Positions 35,520 to 45,265 are shown, counted from the stretch's first letter. The stretch is DNA of 64,000 bases from Psychrosphaera saromensis (GCF_002954545.1 NZ_MSCH01000003.1:434001-498000); one strand, 5' to 3'. Numbers and translations: made by a program. Notes: generated from the sequence alone by a model not told the origin.

Positions 35520-37286
35520 TTAGCTCAGTTTAAGCGCATCATATTGCATATAAACATCTAGCGCTTTAGATTTTGCGGTAACCCTAGCCGCACCATCTAG
35601 TTCCTCTTTTTCTATTGTCTCTTTTTTAGTTTCAATGGTGCCTATGTACATATTAGACAATATATCTTCTATCAATTTTAATTCACTGAGTTCAACAATA
35701 GACTCTTCTGTGACTAAGGTTTTTACCCTTCCATCGGAGTAAATCCGCGTATCTTCAATTCGATTATCCAAAGTATGATTTGATGTAAGACTCAATGCGT
35801 CACTTGAACTATCCCACGTGATTTTATTTTCTAACTCTTCCTTACGACTTGTAATAACTATATCTTTATCCACACTTGCCAAACTAGATGGAGTAGAGGC
35901 TCGGGAATCAAGTGAGAAATTCTTTTTTTGCGAATATTCGTAGAGATTCTCAAGTTCTTTACTTTCCGTTACTTGAGACATATTTACTCTTGTACTGACT
36001 ACATCATCAAGGGTCTTAAAGTCAGCTATGTTAAGTGAATATGAATAATCCATAAGTGATGAGATTTTACTAGTGAATTGGTTCGCTCCTACCCGTTTAC
36101 CTATTGTTGGTATAACAAACTTGTCTATATCATGTTGGCTTTTTTGCGTATTTACATCAAACAATGAAGTAAACGACTCTACAATAAATTCATTTAATAC
36201 CTCTTTACCTCTATTTCTAAAACCAAACTCATCAAGTAAATCTCTCATTTCCAAAGCGTAACGACTTAGCTCCTCATCATCTTTTTCGCCAAGTAAGGAT
36301 GTGGTTAAACTGAAACCAAAATTCTGAGAACTACCCATTGTGTTATAGTTCATTGCTACTGACAAAGTCTGTTCTTGAGTTTCTTGATTTACTTCATATG
36401 CAAAACTGCTTTTATCGATAAATTTATTGGTATCAATTGAAAAGCCTTTTAATAAGCTCATATCAAAACTTTCAGCAATATTGATATTATCCAATCCCGA
36501 TACGCTTTGATCATTTGAAAGCACTTGCCCTATATACTCAGAAGTCCCTGCAAACAACTGATTTAAGGCTTCATGTTCTTCCTCAGATAATTTACCATCT
36601 ACTTGATATGATAAACCATTAAAACCCTCTTCATTGCCATAAGAAGAATTTCTTTGGTAAGTAACTGTGATGGTATCGCCTTCTTGGGTTTCTACTTCGA
36701 AAGTCACCCCCATAAATCCAGCACCCGGCAAATCAAATAATGAACTGCCTTGGGCAAATTTATTTTCTGCGCTCGCTGCAGGTAATTTATTTGTGAGATT
36801 GTTTTCTATATAACTTTGACTGGCGACTAAATACGATTCTGTATCGTTATCAAGTTGGCCTAAACGGCTGAAGATATCGGCAATATTTAGATGAGCAGCT
36901 TCCGAATATTGAAGGGCGTGTTGCACCTTATTAAATAAGTCCTCAGTATCTTTGTTTGACTTTAGCTGCTCTATATTCCCATCCACATTATTTACATACT
37001 GCTGCTGAATATAGAACGGCTCATCTGGAATTGGAGGTTTAGTCTCTTTGTAGGAACTTATAGTAAAATTGCTCTTACCTCCAGCATCTAACAACAGTTG
37101 ATCGGCAAGTAATTGCTCTACATTCGGTTTGGACAAAACAACATGGCTGGAGTCTAATTCTTTAGACTTTGTAACATTTTCCAGGCTACCAGAAGCGCTC
37201 GTTAAATCACCTTTGGTCAAATTTTTGTTATCCACCGTTTTATTATCAACAGTGCTATTTACTGATGTAGGTTTCAACAATTCCAT
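35520..37286 (-). CDS. hypothetical protein, tandem duplicate 1
   Basis: Not recognised. 588 residues, no signal peptide or membrane segment, acidic and Ser/Thr/Asn-rich, with few cysteines. A central segment (GDTITVTYQR, FNGLSYQVDGKLSEEE) looks beta-structured; the C-terminal part is helical (KKETIEKEELDGAARV). The start at 37286 is preferred because AGGTG lies seven bases upstream; a second ATG is at 37292. Strongly similar to the gene at 37535-39295. It ends 3 bases after the convergent hydrolase gene. Confidence 0.7.
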   Translation of the reverse strand: MELLKPTSVNSTVDNKTVDNKNLTKGDLTSASGSLENVTKSKELDSSHVVLSKPNVEQLLADQLLLDAGGKSNFTISSYKETKPPIPDEPFYIQQQYVNNVDGNIEQLKSNKDTEDLFNKVQHALQYSEAAHLNIADIFSRLGQLDNDTESYLVASQSYIENNLTNKLPAASAENKFAQGSSLFDLPGAGFMGVTFEVETQEGDTITVTYQRNSSYGNEEGFNGLSYQVDGKLSEEEHEALNQLFAGTSEYIGQVLSNDQSVSGLDNINIAESFDMSLLKGFSIDTNKFIDKSSFAYEVNQETQEQTLSVAMNYNTMGSSQNFGFSLTTSLLGEKDDEELSRYALEMRDLLDEFGFRNRGKEVLNEFIVESFTSLFDVNTQKSQHDIDKFVIPTIGKRVGANQFTSKISSLMDYSYSLNIADFKTLDDVVSTRVNMSQVTESKELENLYEYSQKKNFSLDSRASTPSSLASVDKDIVITSRKEELENKITWDSSSDALSLTSNHTLDNRIEDTRIYSDGRVKTLVTEESIVELSELKLIEDILSNMYIGTIETKKETIEKEELDGAARVTAKSKALDVYMQYDALKLS

Positions 37287-37426
37287 TTTCATTCACCTGA
37301 CTAAAAAATAATTTACAAAATTAAAGAGCCTTATCAATACATCGGCAAGTGTTGAATAAACTTTAAACCATAAATAAAATTAGAATAAATGCTATCTTGA
37401 TATAGAAAAGCGACTCGATTAAACCA

Positions 37427-37525
37427 AAGTAAAAATAGCGCAACATTTACGTGATTGGGGAATTAATGACGCGAAGATCACTAAACCTTCTTGGTGGCAG
37501 AGACTGTACAGGTAGTGAAATAATA
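37427..37525 (+). pseudogene. deleted remnant of the metallo-hydrolase 3' end at the duplication junction
   Basis: Bases 37437-37500 match the hydrolase gene around 34947-35010, and 37501-37525 match around 35494-35518. The 483 bases between are gone. The join lies at TGGTGGCA, which occurs twice in the intact gene (35002-35010 and 35485-35493), so the loss was by recombination between short direct repeats. Confidence 0.85.
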
Positions 37526-37534
37526 GTAGTTGTA

Positions 37535-39295
37535 TTACTTAAGTTTAAGCGCATCGTACTGCATGTAAACATCTAGTGCTTTAGATTTTGCAGTAACCCT
37601 AGCCGCACCATCTAGTTCCTCTTTTTCTATTGTCTCTTTTTTAGTTTCACGTGTGCTTGTGTACATATTGGTCAATATATCTTCTAGCAATTTTAATTCA
37701 CTGAGTTCAACAATAGCCTCTTCAGTGACTAACGTTTTTACCCTTCCATCAGAGTAAATACGCGTATCTTCAATTCGATTATCCAAATTATGTTTCGATA
37801 CCAAGCTTATTGTATTTTGTATGCCATCAACCTTAACTTTATTTTCTAATTTTTCTTTACGGTTTGTAATAACAATATCTCTACTGACATCTTCTGCATT
37901 GGATGGTGTTGATATATATGAGTATAGTGAAAAGTTTTTTTGTTGAGTAAATTCATATAACTTTCCAATTGATGTGCTTTCCGTTTTTTGTGACATTTTA
38001 ATTCTTGCACTTACTTCATCTGGACGATCTTTATTTTCCGCCAGATTAAGTGAGAAGTTATAGTCCATCAGGGATGTTATTTTACTAGTAAATTGGTTAG
38101 CTCCAACCCGTTTGCCTATTGTGGGTATAACAAACTTGTCTATATCATGTTGGCTTTTTTGTGTATTAACATCAAACAATGAAGTAAATGAATCCACAAT
38201 AAACTCGTTTAATAACTCATGATCGCCCTTTCTAAAGCCAAACTCATCAAGTAAGTCTCTCATTTCCAGAGCATAGCGACTTACTTCATCTTCATCCTTA
38301 CTTCCAAGTAAAGATGTGGTTAAACTAAAATCAAAACTTTGAGCAGCGTCTCTACCTGAAACATTCATTTCTATCGATAAAGTTTGTTCTTGAGTTGCTT
38401 TATTTACCTCATATTTATAATGGCTTTGCTGCCCAAATAGTTTTGTGTCAATTGAAAAGCCTTTTAACAAGCTCATATCAAAGCTTTCAGCAATGTCTAT
38501 GCTGTCTAATCCACCTTCCTTTCGATCGCCAACTGACATTTGCCCAACATACTCGGCTGAACCAATAAATAGTTGATTTAACGCCTCTTGCTCTTCCTCT
38601 GACAATTCACCATCAACCTGATACGATAAGCCATTAAAACCTTCTTCGTAGCCATAAGACGTACTCCTTTGATATGTGACAGTGATGGTATCGCCTTCTT
38701 GGGTTTCTACTTCAAAAGTAACCCCCATAGATCCAGCTCCTGGCAAATCGAATAATGAACTGCCTTGTGCAAATTGATTTTCTGCGCTCGCGGCTGGTAA
38801 TTTATTTGTGAGGTTGTTTTCTATATAACTTTGGCTGGCAACTAAATACGATTCTGTATCGTTATCAAGTTGACCTAAGCTACTGAAGATATCAGCAATA
38901 TTTTTATGAACAGATTGAGAGTGAGTTAGAGCGTGTTGTACTGTATTAAATAACTCTGCAGTATCCTTACCGTCACTTATACGATCTATATTGCCATTTA
39001 CGTTATTTACATACTGCTGCTGAATATATAGCGGCTCTTTTTTGTCAACAGGTTCAGGCGCTACATAGCTCGAGATGGTGAATTGTTGTCCTTCGTTTAA
39101 AGGTAGTTGTTCTGCAAGTAGCTTTTCTACATTAGGTCTGGACAAAGCAACATAGCTGGAGTCTAATTCTTTAGACTTTGTAACATTTTCCAGGCTACCA
39201 GAAGCGCTCGTTAAATCATCCTTGGTTAAACTGGTTTTATCACCTGCTTTATAATCAGCTGTGCTATTGACTGAGGTAGGTTTCAACAATTCCAT
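37535..39295 (-). CDS. hypothetical protein, tandem duplicate 2
   Basis: 586 residues, paralogue of the gene at 35520-37286, with the same architecture and no known domain. Both ends are almost identical to the paralogue at DNA level (for example the last 150 bases and the 5' leader), while the middle is clearly diverged. This suggests gene conversion at the ends or selection for change in the middle. Start at 39295 by the same ribosome binding site logic. Function unknown; a cytoplasmic or non-classically exported protein. Confidence 0.7.
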   Translation of the reverse strand: MELLKPTSVNSTADYKAGDKTSLTKDDLTSASGSLENVTKSKELDSSYVALSRPNVEKLLAEQLPLNEGQQFTISSYVAPEPVDKKEPLYIQQQYVNNVNGNIDRISDGKDTAELFNTVQHALTHSQSVHKNIADIFSSLGQLDNDTESYLVASQSYIENNLTNKLPAASAENQFAQGSSLFDLPGAGSMGVTFEVETQEGDTITVTYQRSTSYGYEEGFNGLSYQVDGELSEEEQEALNQLFIGSAEYVGQMSVGDRKEGGLDSIDIAESFDMSLLKGFSIDTKLFGQQSHYKYEVNKATQEQTLSIEMNVSGRDAAQSFDFSLTTSLLGSKDEDEVSRYALEMRDLLDEFGFRKGDHELLNEFIVDSFTSLFDVNTQKSQHDIDKFVIPTIGKRVGANQFTSKITSLMDYNFSLNLAENKDRPDEVSARIKMSQKTESTSIGKLYEFTQQKNFSLYSYISTPSNAEDVSRDIVITNRKEKLENKVKVDGIQNTISLVSKHNLDNRIEDTRIYSDGRVKTLVTEEAIVELSELKLLEDILTNMYTSTRETKKETIEKEELDGAARVTAKSKALDVYMQYDALKLK

Positions 39296-39509
39296 TTTCA
39301 TTCACCTGACTAAAAAATAATTTACAAAATTAAAGAGCCTTATCAATACATCGGCAAGTGTTGAATAAACTTTAGCCAATAAATATTTTTGATAGCCTAA
39401 GGGTTGTTTATATTTCATTTGGCAATATACATATGTAGATAGGTAAATAGATAAGCAACGGCTAAAATCAATATTGGTAAGCCATTAGTTACTGAGTAAA
39501 GAGGATAAT

Positions 39510-40481
39510 GTGTTTTTATTATTGTTGTTTGCCATTGTCGCTATTCTAGTTTCATTTATATGTTCAATTATGGAAGCGGTTTTATTGAGCATAACGCCTG
39601 CTTTTATTACTTCATATCCAAATAAGAAAATAGCGCAACGTATGACAATGTTAAATCAACATGTGGATAAACCATTGTCAGCAATTTTAACATTGAATAC
39701 AGTTGCTCATACTGCTGGAGCCGCAGGTGTTGGCGCACAAGCCTCCCATTTATACGGCGACTCATCCATTGGTATAGCCTCGGCTATTATGACCCTATTT
39801 GTGCTTGTTTTTTCTGAGATCATTCCAAAGACATTGGGAGCCAACTATTGGCGAGAATTTGCGCCTTTTGTTACCTCAGTATTAACCTACTTAGTCTGGT
39901 TGTTAAAACCTTTTGTTTGGATGTCAGAACTTATCACTAAGCTGTTCAAACGTACTCACGATGAAAGTCATTATATGCGTTCAGAAATAGAAGCTATGGC
40001 AAAGATAGGTTTGCAAACTGGGGCATTACAACAAGGTGAGTCGGACATCATCCAAAGCTTGCTGCACTTTAGAGAAATATCGTTACGTGAAATAATGACA
40101 CCACGTGCAAAGGTTTTCCGTTTGCACAAAGACACCACAGTTGAAGAGTACTGTAAATTACATGGCTCGGTTTCATACTCCCGAATTTTAGTATTTGATA
40201 AAAACCCAGATGACATTATTGGCTACGTGCTAAAAACCGACGTTATGCTGGCCAATAGTAGAGTGAAACCTAGCTATCGGATTTCTAAACTAGTTAAAGC
40301 GCTATTAACTGTGTCACAAACCTTATCTTTACCTGTGTTATTCAACAAGCTTTTAACACAACGAGCGCACATATCTTTAGTGGTTGATGAATATGGTGAG
40401 ATACAAGGGATAGTGACGTTAGAGGACGTAATAGAAGCTTTGCTGCAAGTCTCTATTGTGGATGAAAGAGACCTACAGTAA
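39510..40481 (+). CDS. CNNM/HlyC-CorC-family membrane protein (DUF21 + CBS)
   Basis: 323 residues: four membrane helices of a DUF21 domain (about 1-140), then two CBS motifs (about 190-315, with EIMTPRAKVF and VVDEYGEIQGIVTLEDVIEALL). It lacks the C-terminal CorC/HlyC domain found in longer members. Linked to magnesium or divalent cation transport in other bacteria. The start is GTG at 39510 with GAGGA upstream; an ATG two bases earlier is out of frame. Confidence 0.8.
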   Translation: MFLLLLFAIVAILVSFICSIMEAVLLSITPAFITSYPNKKIAQRMTMLNQHVDKPLSAILTLNTVAHTAGAAGVGAQASHLYGDSSIGIASAIMTLFVLVFSEIIPKTLGANYWREFAPFVTSVLTYLVWLLKPFVWMSELITKLFKRTHDESHYMRSEIEAMAKIGLQTGALQQGESDIIQSLLHFREISLREIMTPRAKVFRLHKDTTVEEYCKLHGSVSYSRILVFDKNPDDIIGYVLKTDVMLANSRVKPSYRISKLVKALLTVSQTLSLPVLFNKLLTQRAHISLVVDEYGEIQGIVTLEDVIEALLQVSIVDERDLQ

Positions 40482-40553
40482 AAGACGGTGAAAATAACAA
40501 AACAAGTTCAAGCCTAAAACTGGCTGATTTGTGTATTGTGCAGCTATTGCTGG

Positions 40554-40606
40554 TTAAATTTCACCTATTAAATTTCGCCTATTAAATTTCGCCTATTAAA
40601 TTTTTC
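40554..40606. repeat. 14-base tandem repeat, 3.8 units
   Basis: Units TTAAATTTCACCTA, TTAAATTTCGCCTA, TTAAATTTCGCCTA and a partial TTAAATTTTTCC. The core TTAAATTT resembles the unit of the repeat at 12772-12861. Confidence 0.85.
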
Positions 40607-40608
40607 CA

Positions 40609-40640
40609 TAAAAAAAGCTGAACTACTTATTAGCTCAGCT
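40609..40640 (-). terminator. terminator of the nitroreductase gene
   Basis: AGCTGA pairs with TCAGCT, followed on the minus strand by a run of seven T. It lies about 60 bases after the nitroreductase stop codon. Confidence 0.7.
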
Positions 40641-40699
40641 CTTCATATCTTTTGTTGCTATAGAATTTTACTACTTAGCGACTTTTAAGTAAGTCGACT

Positions 40700-41338
40700 T
40701 TATTCAACGGTAGTAATAAAGTCTTCCGTTGAACGGCGTACTTTTTCTAGGTTAACTAACCAGTCACCTTCCGCTTCACGATAACCCAAAGGTAACAAGA
40801 TAACCGATTTTAACCCGCGTTCTTTAAGACCTAGAATTGCATCCACTTCGTCAGGAACAAAACCTTCCATTGGCGTACTATCTACTTTCTGTTCAGCAGC
40901 AGCAATAAGTGCAGTACCCAAACCAATATAAGCTTGGCGAGCAGCATGTTCAAAGTTTGTTTGAGCATCACGTTGTGGGTAAGTATTTAGTAACATTTGG
41001 CGGTAGTTTTCCCAACCTTCATTAGTACCACCACGTTTCTCGTTAACTAAATCGAACATAGTGTTAATGCGTTCAGCTGTGTAATTGTCCCACGCAGCAA
41101 AAACTAATAAATGAGAACCGTCGGTAATTTGTGCTTGGTTCCAAGCATGTGGCACGATTTGTTTGCGTACTTCAGGATTCGTTACAACAAAAACTTCATA
41201 AGGCTGTAAACCACTAGAACTAGCGCTTAATCTAATTGACTCTAATATGTAATCAACTTTCTCTTGGCTAACCGGTTTAGTTGCGTCCATTTTTTTTGCA
41301 GCGTAACGCCATTGTAGATCTTTTAGTAATTCAGTCAT
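40700..41338 (-). CDS. NfsB-like NAD(P)H-dependent nitroreductase
   Basis: 212 residues, FMN-binding oxidoreductase of the nitroreductase family. Landmarks: WRYAAKKMD at the N-terminus, the SASSSGLQPYEVFVV segment that lines the FMN site, and KSVILLPLGYREAEGDW near the end. Reduces nitro compounds or quinones with NAD(P)H; native substrate unknown. Transcribed alone, with its own terminator. Confidence 0.85.
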   Translation of the reverse strand: MTELLKDLQWRYAAKKMDATKPVSQEKVDYILESIRLSASSSGLQPYEVFVVTNPEVRKQIVPHAWNQAQITDGSHLLVFAAWDNYTAERINTMFDLVNEKRGGTNEGWENYRQMLLNTYPQRDAQTNFEHAARQAYIGLGTALIAAAEQKVDSTPMEGFVPDEVDAILGLKERGLKSVILLPLGYREAEGDWLVNLEKVRRSTEDFITTVE

Positions 41339-41485
41339 ATATCTCTCAGTTAAAGTAAAACAAACAATAAAGTTTAGCCTTATATGGTATTCCCACCTTA
41401 AAAAAACAAGTGGTTAAAAGCAAACTCTATAAATGAGTGTTCTGATCAGCGCTAATTTCTTAGCGCTAGATTTAAATAAACCCAT

Positions 41486-41881
41486 TTACCTTAATGGGTT
41501 TTTATTTACATTAACAATTTCAACGGATTGTTGCACACCTTGAATTTTCCACTCAATACTTTGTCCTTTGCTCAGACCTATTATTGCAGAACCAATTGGT
41601 GCGAATATTGAAATACTATCGTCGTATTTATCCATACAACTAGGTAGGCATAAGGTTTTAGTGAAGGTTCGGCCTGAGCCTGAAACTTTAAAGGTAACTT
41701 GACTATCAATTGTCACAACATTACTTGGTATCGATTTTACGCTAACGATGGTTGCCCGAGCGAGTTCATCTTCCAAGGCTTTAATTGATTCATCAGGCTG
41801 TTTGATACGAGCTATTTGAAACTCTAATTCTGCTAAGTCGGCAGTGGATATAATTATTTCTGGTTGTTTTTTCATGATCAA
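41486..41881 (-). CDS. rnk: Rnk-like nucleoside diphosphate kinase regulator
   Basis: 131 residues. Aligns with E. coli Rnk along its length: PEIIIST..LAELE, DELARATIVSVKSIPSNVVTIDSQV, and the GreA/B-type C-terminal core SIFAPIGSAIIGLSKGQSIEWKI. Rnk binds RNA polymerase near the secondary channel without cleaving RNA. An acidic coiled-coil tip as in GreA is absent. A second, shorter protein of the same fold is encoded just upstream on the same strand. Confidence 0.85.
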   Translation of the reverse strand: MIMKKQPEIIISTADLAELEFQIARIKQPDESIKALEDELARATIVSVKSIPSNVVTIDSQVTFKVSGSGRTFTKTLCLPSCMDKYDDSISIFAPIGSAIIGLSKGQSIEWKIQGVQQSVEIVNVNKNPLR

Positions 41882-42001
41882 CTTTCTTCTATTAGGTTAA
41901 ATAAAATTGGCTCAGTTGAACCACATAAATTGAAGGTTTTGTATATGAATTTACTTTTTATATTTGTCATTTCATTCCTATTGTTTTTGTTGTTTGTTTT
42001 A

Positions 42002-42304
42002 CTAATGACTGTTGTTAATACTAATTACTTGCCACTTAGCAACGCCTGCTGAGGTTTTTATTTTTGCTACTTCACCAAATCGCAACCCTAACAATTCACA
42101 ACCTAACACTGAGGTATATGAGACGGTTTCAATTAAAGGTATGTTTTTTTCACCCTCAACAATGTGTAAATCAAACTGTTCTTTGGTAGATAAGTTCTTT
42201 AATCCAACAGTACTACCAACCCTAGTGCGATTTTCTAAACGCGATACCTGACTATTACTAAACTCTAATCTGTCGAGTAAAGAGCACAAGGTTATTGGAT
42301 TCAT
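42002..42304 (-). CDS. small GreA/Rnk C-terminal-domain protein
   Basis: About 100 residues. Contains RVGSTVGLKN, then ETVSYTSVLGCELLGLRFGEVAKIKTSAGVAKWQVISI, which follows the Gre/Rnk C-terminal pattern (strand, P/S-x-x-A-L-L-G, G, strand). The N-terminal coiled coil is missing. The ATG at 42304 has AGGAT upstream; the longer frame to 42388 does not. It may bind RNA polymerase like Rnk. Weakly supported. Confidence 0.55.
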   Translation of the reverse strand: MNPITLCSLLDRLEFSNSQVSRLENRTRVGSTVGLKNLSTKEQFDLHIVEGEKNIPLIETVSYTSVLGCELLGLRFGEVAKIKTSAGVAKWQVISINNSH

Positions 42305-42824
42305 TAATATCCTATAACTAGAGTTATAGAACCGCGGGTTTGATGGGCAAATTAAGGCTTTGCAAAACCTATAGATGTGTATAAGCACGGTGAATTCTCC
42401 AACCGGACTGATTTATTAATAAATTATAAGTATGAGAAACAGCCGAACGTATTCGCTACGCTCGGCTTAAATTGGGAAGGTGAGTAAATTACTCTTAAAG
42501 ATGCTGACGTTGTATTTTCTGTACATTTTTTCCTCTAATTCTTAGTTCGATAATACCTCCAGATAAAATAAAAACAAGTCCTTAGTGACTTGCCATAAAC
42601 TTAACAAAATCATTACGATTTTTGTCTATCAGCAGCTGATAAAGATGGCGCAGATTTTATGATAATTGGAAAGATTTAGGCGGTTTTGTAAATCAAAGGC
42701 GTTAGTGATTTCCAACGAGCTTGTCGTAGTTTTATGGGGAACTAAAGACTTATACAAAGAACCTTGTATAGGTCTTTACCAATTAAAGCGTCACTCGACA
42801 AGCTACTATTAAAGCTCTCGCATG
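42305..42824. other. 520-base gap with structured repeats
   Basis: No gene with a ribosome binding site. Contains a GC-rich hairpin near 42435-42467 (GCCGA with TCGGC) and the nested inverted repeat listed separately. The rest is AT-rich. Confidence 0.5.
42718..42804. repeat. nested inverted repeat (double hairpin)
   Basis: The outer arms are AGCTTGTCG (42718-42726) and CGACAAGCT (42796-42804). Inside is a second hairpin, AAAGACTTATACAA (42744-42757) with TTGTATAGGTCTTT (42764-42777). It lies just after the stop of the DUF4105 gene. It may be a terminator-like RNA structure or a small mobile repeat. Confidence 0.7.
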
Positions 42825-44699
42825 CTAAAAATAATAATATAAGGTTAGCTTTACTTGAGTATCTTCAGAGTGCCATTTTCTATAATTAATACTGCTCCTT
42901 AATGCGAGATTAGTATTTAGTGAAAGGTTCCAGGATAAATCGACTTGGCTATAGTACTGATTACCAGTGTTAATCAGTTGCATAACATTCCCGGTTAATC
43001 CGAGTTTATTATTGTTATTTACTTGCCAAATTGTACCAAACTCAATACCAGCCCCAACGTCTAATTTATCAGTAATATCTCCATAATTTAGGGCAACTGA
43101 ACCTAGTACAAAACTATGTAAATTATTAGGGTCGCCAAATGATTTTCCAAATCCACCTTGAGTAAAATATCGATTTTTTTCTTTAACTGGATATTCACTC
43201 GCACTATCTTCATCGACACTAGGCTGATGATCGTAACCAAGTTTCATACTCCATGACCAGCTATCAAAGACGGCGTTATCAGGAGCAAGTGACATAGCAT
43301 CAACTAAATATAAGTGTTCAATTCGACTTTTATGATGCTCTGAAAAGCTTCCTTCTAAATCAAAAAAACTAATTTTTGCACCAGGAATATAACCATCCGA
43401 ACTATCAAGTAAGTCATGATAAGCCAAGCGGTAGGATAATTTTATTTGACGCGCTCCGTTCTTACTGTCAACAAACGTTACTCCTGCTCTAGATGAACTA
43501 TGCCCTTGCTCAGGTGAAATATCGGGCTTTTTAGGCTGGGTAAATGGAGTCGGTGTTTTCAGTTTACTGCGTTGGTATAGTAATTTATTTAATCGTGGTG
43601 CAATATTCTCACGCTGAAGACCTTGGTCGTTAAAATCAAAGTTTAACCATTCATATGCCATTTCTAAAATTGCAGCCTGGCGATCTATGCTATATGTCGA
43701 TTGTTCAAATGTTCCAGTGTCCATTAATTCATGGACCGACGTTAATTCTTGCTCTGATAACTGCTGTGAATAATGGTATAGACGAGTACCAAATGCTGGT
43801 CGATAGTTAGGTGCTTGCAGTAATTGATGTTCTCTTAGTACGGCAACAGTGTCCGACGGAATTGCTTGAAAAGAAAATGTGGATGTTAAATCAAGAGTCT
43901 CGTTTGCTAATTGTAATAAACCAAGTAGCTGATAAGAGCAGTTTTCATCGATAAAATAGTAATCAAATTTAGCTCGTTGCAATTCCCATAAATGCAGTAA
44001 TATGCGGTGAACTTCATCCTCTGATAGATTAAGTTTATACTCCCAAATATCACGAGACTCTATGTCATTATATTCACGAACTTTTCGATAATAAGGCATC
44101 ACAGTAAACGAGCCTGGATACATACCAACAAAACCTTTAAATGCATAAACCGCGGCATTGTCTGTTTCGTCAGGTTGCGCGGCAAAATTAACAGCAAAAG
44201 CAACTAGTTCTCTGTGCCTATTTTGATCTTTAGCATCAACACGCAATAGCGTATGACCAAACATGGATGAAGGGCTATTCATAAAGGCAGTTGGAAATAC
44301 TAGTGTAATACCTGCTGGGTTAAGTGTTTTTTGCCACATAGTTAGCTCTGGACAATTGAGCTCTGGCCAGTGGTTATCTGTATTGTTTTTTAGCCATGTA
44401 TAGCGAGCTGGAAATTCACACCTAAGCTTATCAGTTTTTTCTGCCGTAACATTTTTCCCGTTAAAAACATCCAATGTAGCCATTAGTTCCGCATAAGGGT
44501 CGGTTTTACCAGATTTTGCGAGAAAAAAACGTTTATCGTCAACTTCACTTTTAAAATCAGTTAATGTGGCAGATCTATAATGTATGAGTTTTAACCAGTA
44601 AGGTTTATCGGCTAAATCAGAGAAAGGAACAGAAGATGCGAACAGAGGCAGTGACAAACTAGCCATTAAAACAAGTACAGCTTTGCTTAATATTTTCAT
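42825..44699 (-). CDS. DUF4105 (Lnb-like) protein with C-terminal barrel
   Basis: 624 residues; signal peptide about 1-21 (ending LFA). The Lnb-like DUF4105 region (about 110-300) has PSSMFGHTLLRVD, the PGSFTVMPYYRKVREYND strand, ESRDIWEYKLNLSEDE and DENCSYQLLGLL. The conserved His, Tyr and Cys resemble a cysteine-peptidase-like fold. The C-terminal half (about 400-624) looks like an outer membrane barrel ending KLTLYYYF. Lnb in Gram-positives remodels lipoproteins; the role here is unknown. Paired with a DUF3015 gene directly upstream. Confidence 0.8.
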   Translation of the reverse strand: MKILSKAVLVLMASLSLPLFASSVPFSDLADKPYWLKLIHYRSATLTDFKSEVDDKRFFLAKSGKTDPYAELMATLDVFNGKNVTAEKTDKLRCEFPARYTWLKNNTDNHWPELNCPELTMWQKTLNPAGITLVFPTAFMNSPSSMFGHTLLRVDAKDQNRHRELVAFAVNFAAQPDETDNAAVYAFKGFVGMYPGSFTVMPYYRKVREYNDIESRDIWEYKLNLSEDEVHRILLHLWELQRAKFDYYFIDENCSYQLLGLLQLANETLDLTSTFSFQAIPSDTVAVLREHQLLQAPNYRPAFGTRLYHYSQQLSEQELTSVHELMDTGTFEQSTYSIDRQAAILEMAYEWLNFDFNDQGLQRENIAPRLNKLLYQRSKLKTPTPFTQPKKPDISPEQGHSSSRAGVTFVDSKNGARQIKLSYRLAYHDLLDSSDGYIPGAKISFFDLEGSFSEHHKSRIEHLYLVDAMSLAPDNAVFDSWSWSMKLGYDHQPSVDEDSASEYPVKEKNRYFTQGGFGKSFGDPNNLHSFVLGSVALNYGDITDKLDVGAGIEFGTIWQVNNNNKLGLTGNVMQLINTGNQYYSQVDLSWNLSLNTNLALRSSINYRKWHSEDTQVKLTLYYYF

Positions 44700-44712
44700 A
44701 ATGTATTATATA

Positions 44713-44733
44713 AAAAGCCCCAAAAGGGGCTTT
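44713..44733 (-). terminator. terminator/attenuator between the DUF3015 and DUF4105 genes
   Basis: On the minus strand AAAGCCCC pairs with GGGGCTTT with a TTTT loop, followed by TTATA. It sits inside the pair, so readthrough would set the level of the DUF4105 protein. Confidence 0.75.
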
Positions 44734-44782
44734 AGATGACTTCCTGAATGCAGTAATAAATGCAATTAGCTAAAATTACTAA

Positions 44783-45265
44783 TTAAGAAAGTTTATAGCT
44801 TGATAATGCTACGTCATTTGCAACTAAGCTGTTTAGATTTTCTAAAACAGTTTGTGATGTTACATTTTCAGAAGTAAAAACAGCTGAGAAGTTTGCTTGA
44901 GCTAAAGTAGCAAATGCCGCTTTGTCTTGATCAGCAATTCCCCAAACTTCAGCAAGAGTCGCTAAAGTTTCGCCTTCACCTTTTGACATATCACGAGCTA
45001 GTTGGTCAACATTACCATCAATGAAAAGTGAAACTGTTTCAGTAGAAGTTACAGTCCCATTACCATCACAACCTAAAGTACCGAAGCTGATACCAAAAGT
45101 TTGGTTACCAGAACTACCATTAGTTGTTGCACCTAAAATTTTAACCGCTTTACCATCTTTTCCAGCAAAAATCATAGAACCTAGACCACAACCAATATCT
45201 TGGTCTGCCATTGCTTGAGAAAGAGGTAAAAGAGAAAGTGCTGCTATAGCGATAATTTTTTTCAT
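44783..45265 (-). CDS. DUF3015 family periplasmic protein
   Basis: 160 residues; signal peptide about 1-20 (ending AMA), then the DUF3015 signature: GCGLGSMIF, the GTTNGSSGNQTFGIS stretch and LGCDG, followed by helices with DGNVDQLARDMSKGEGE. Two cysteines probably form a disulfide. Conserved partner of DUF4105 genes in gammaproteobacteria; function unknown. Confidence 0.85.
   Translation of the reverse strand: MKKIIAIAALSLLPLSQAMADQDIGCGLGSMIFAGKDGKAVKILGATTNGSSGNQTFGISFGTLGCDGNGTVTSTETVSLFIDGNVDQLARDMSKGEGETLATLAEVWGIADQDKAAFATLAQANFSAVFTSENVTSQTVLENLNSLVANDVALSSYKLS

Noticed and set aside
41945-42052. 35-residue membrane-like frame on the plus strand
   Set aside because: Weak ribosome binding site and it overlaps the end of an opposite gene; low-complexity Phe/Leu composition arises easily in AT-rich DNA.
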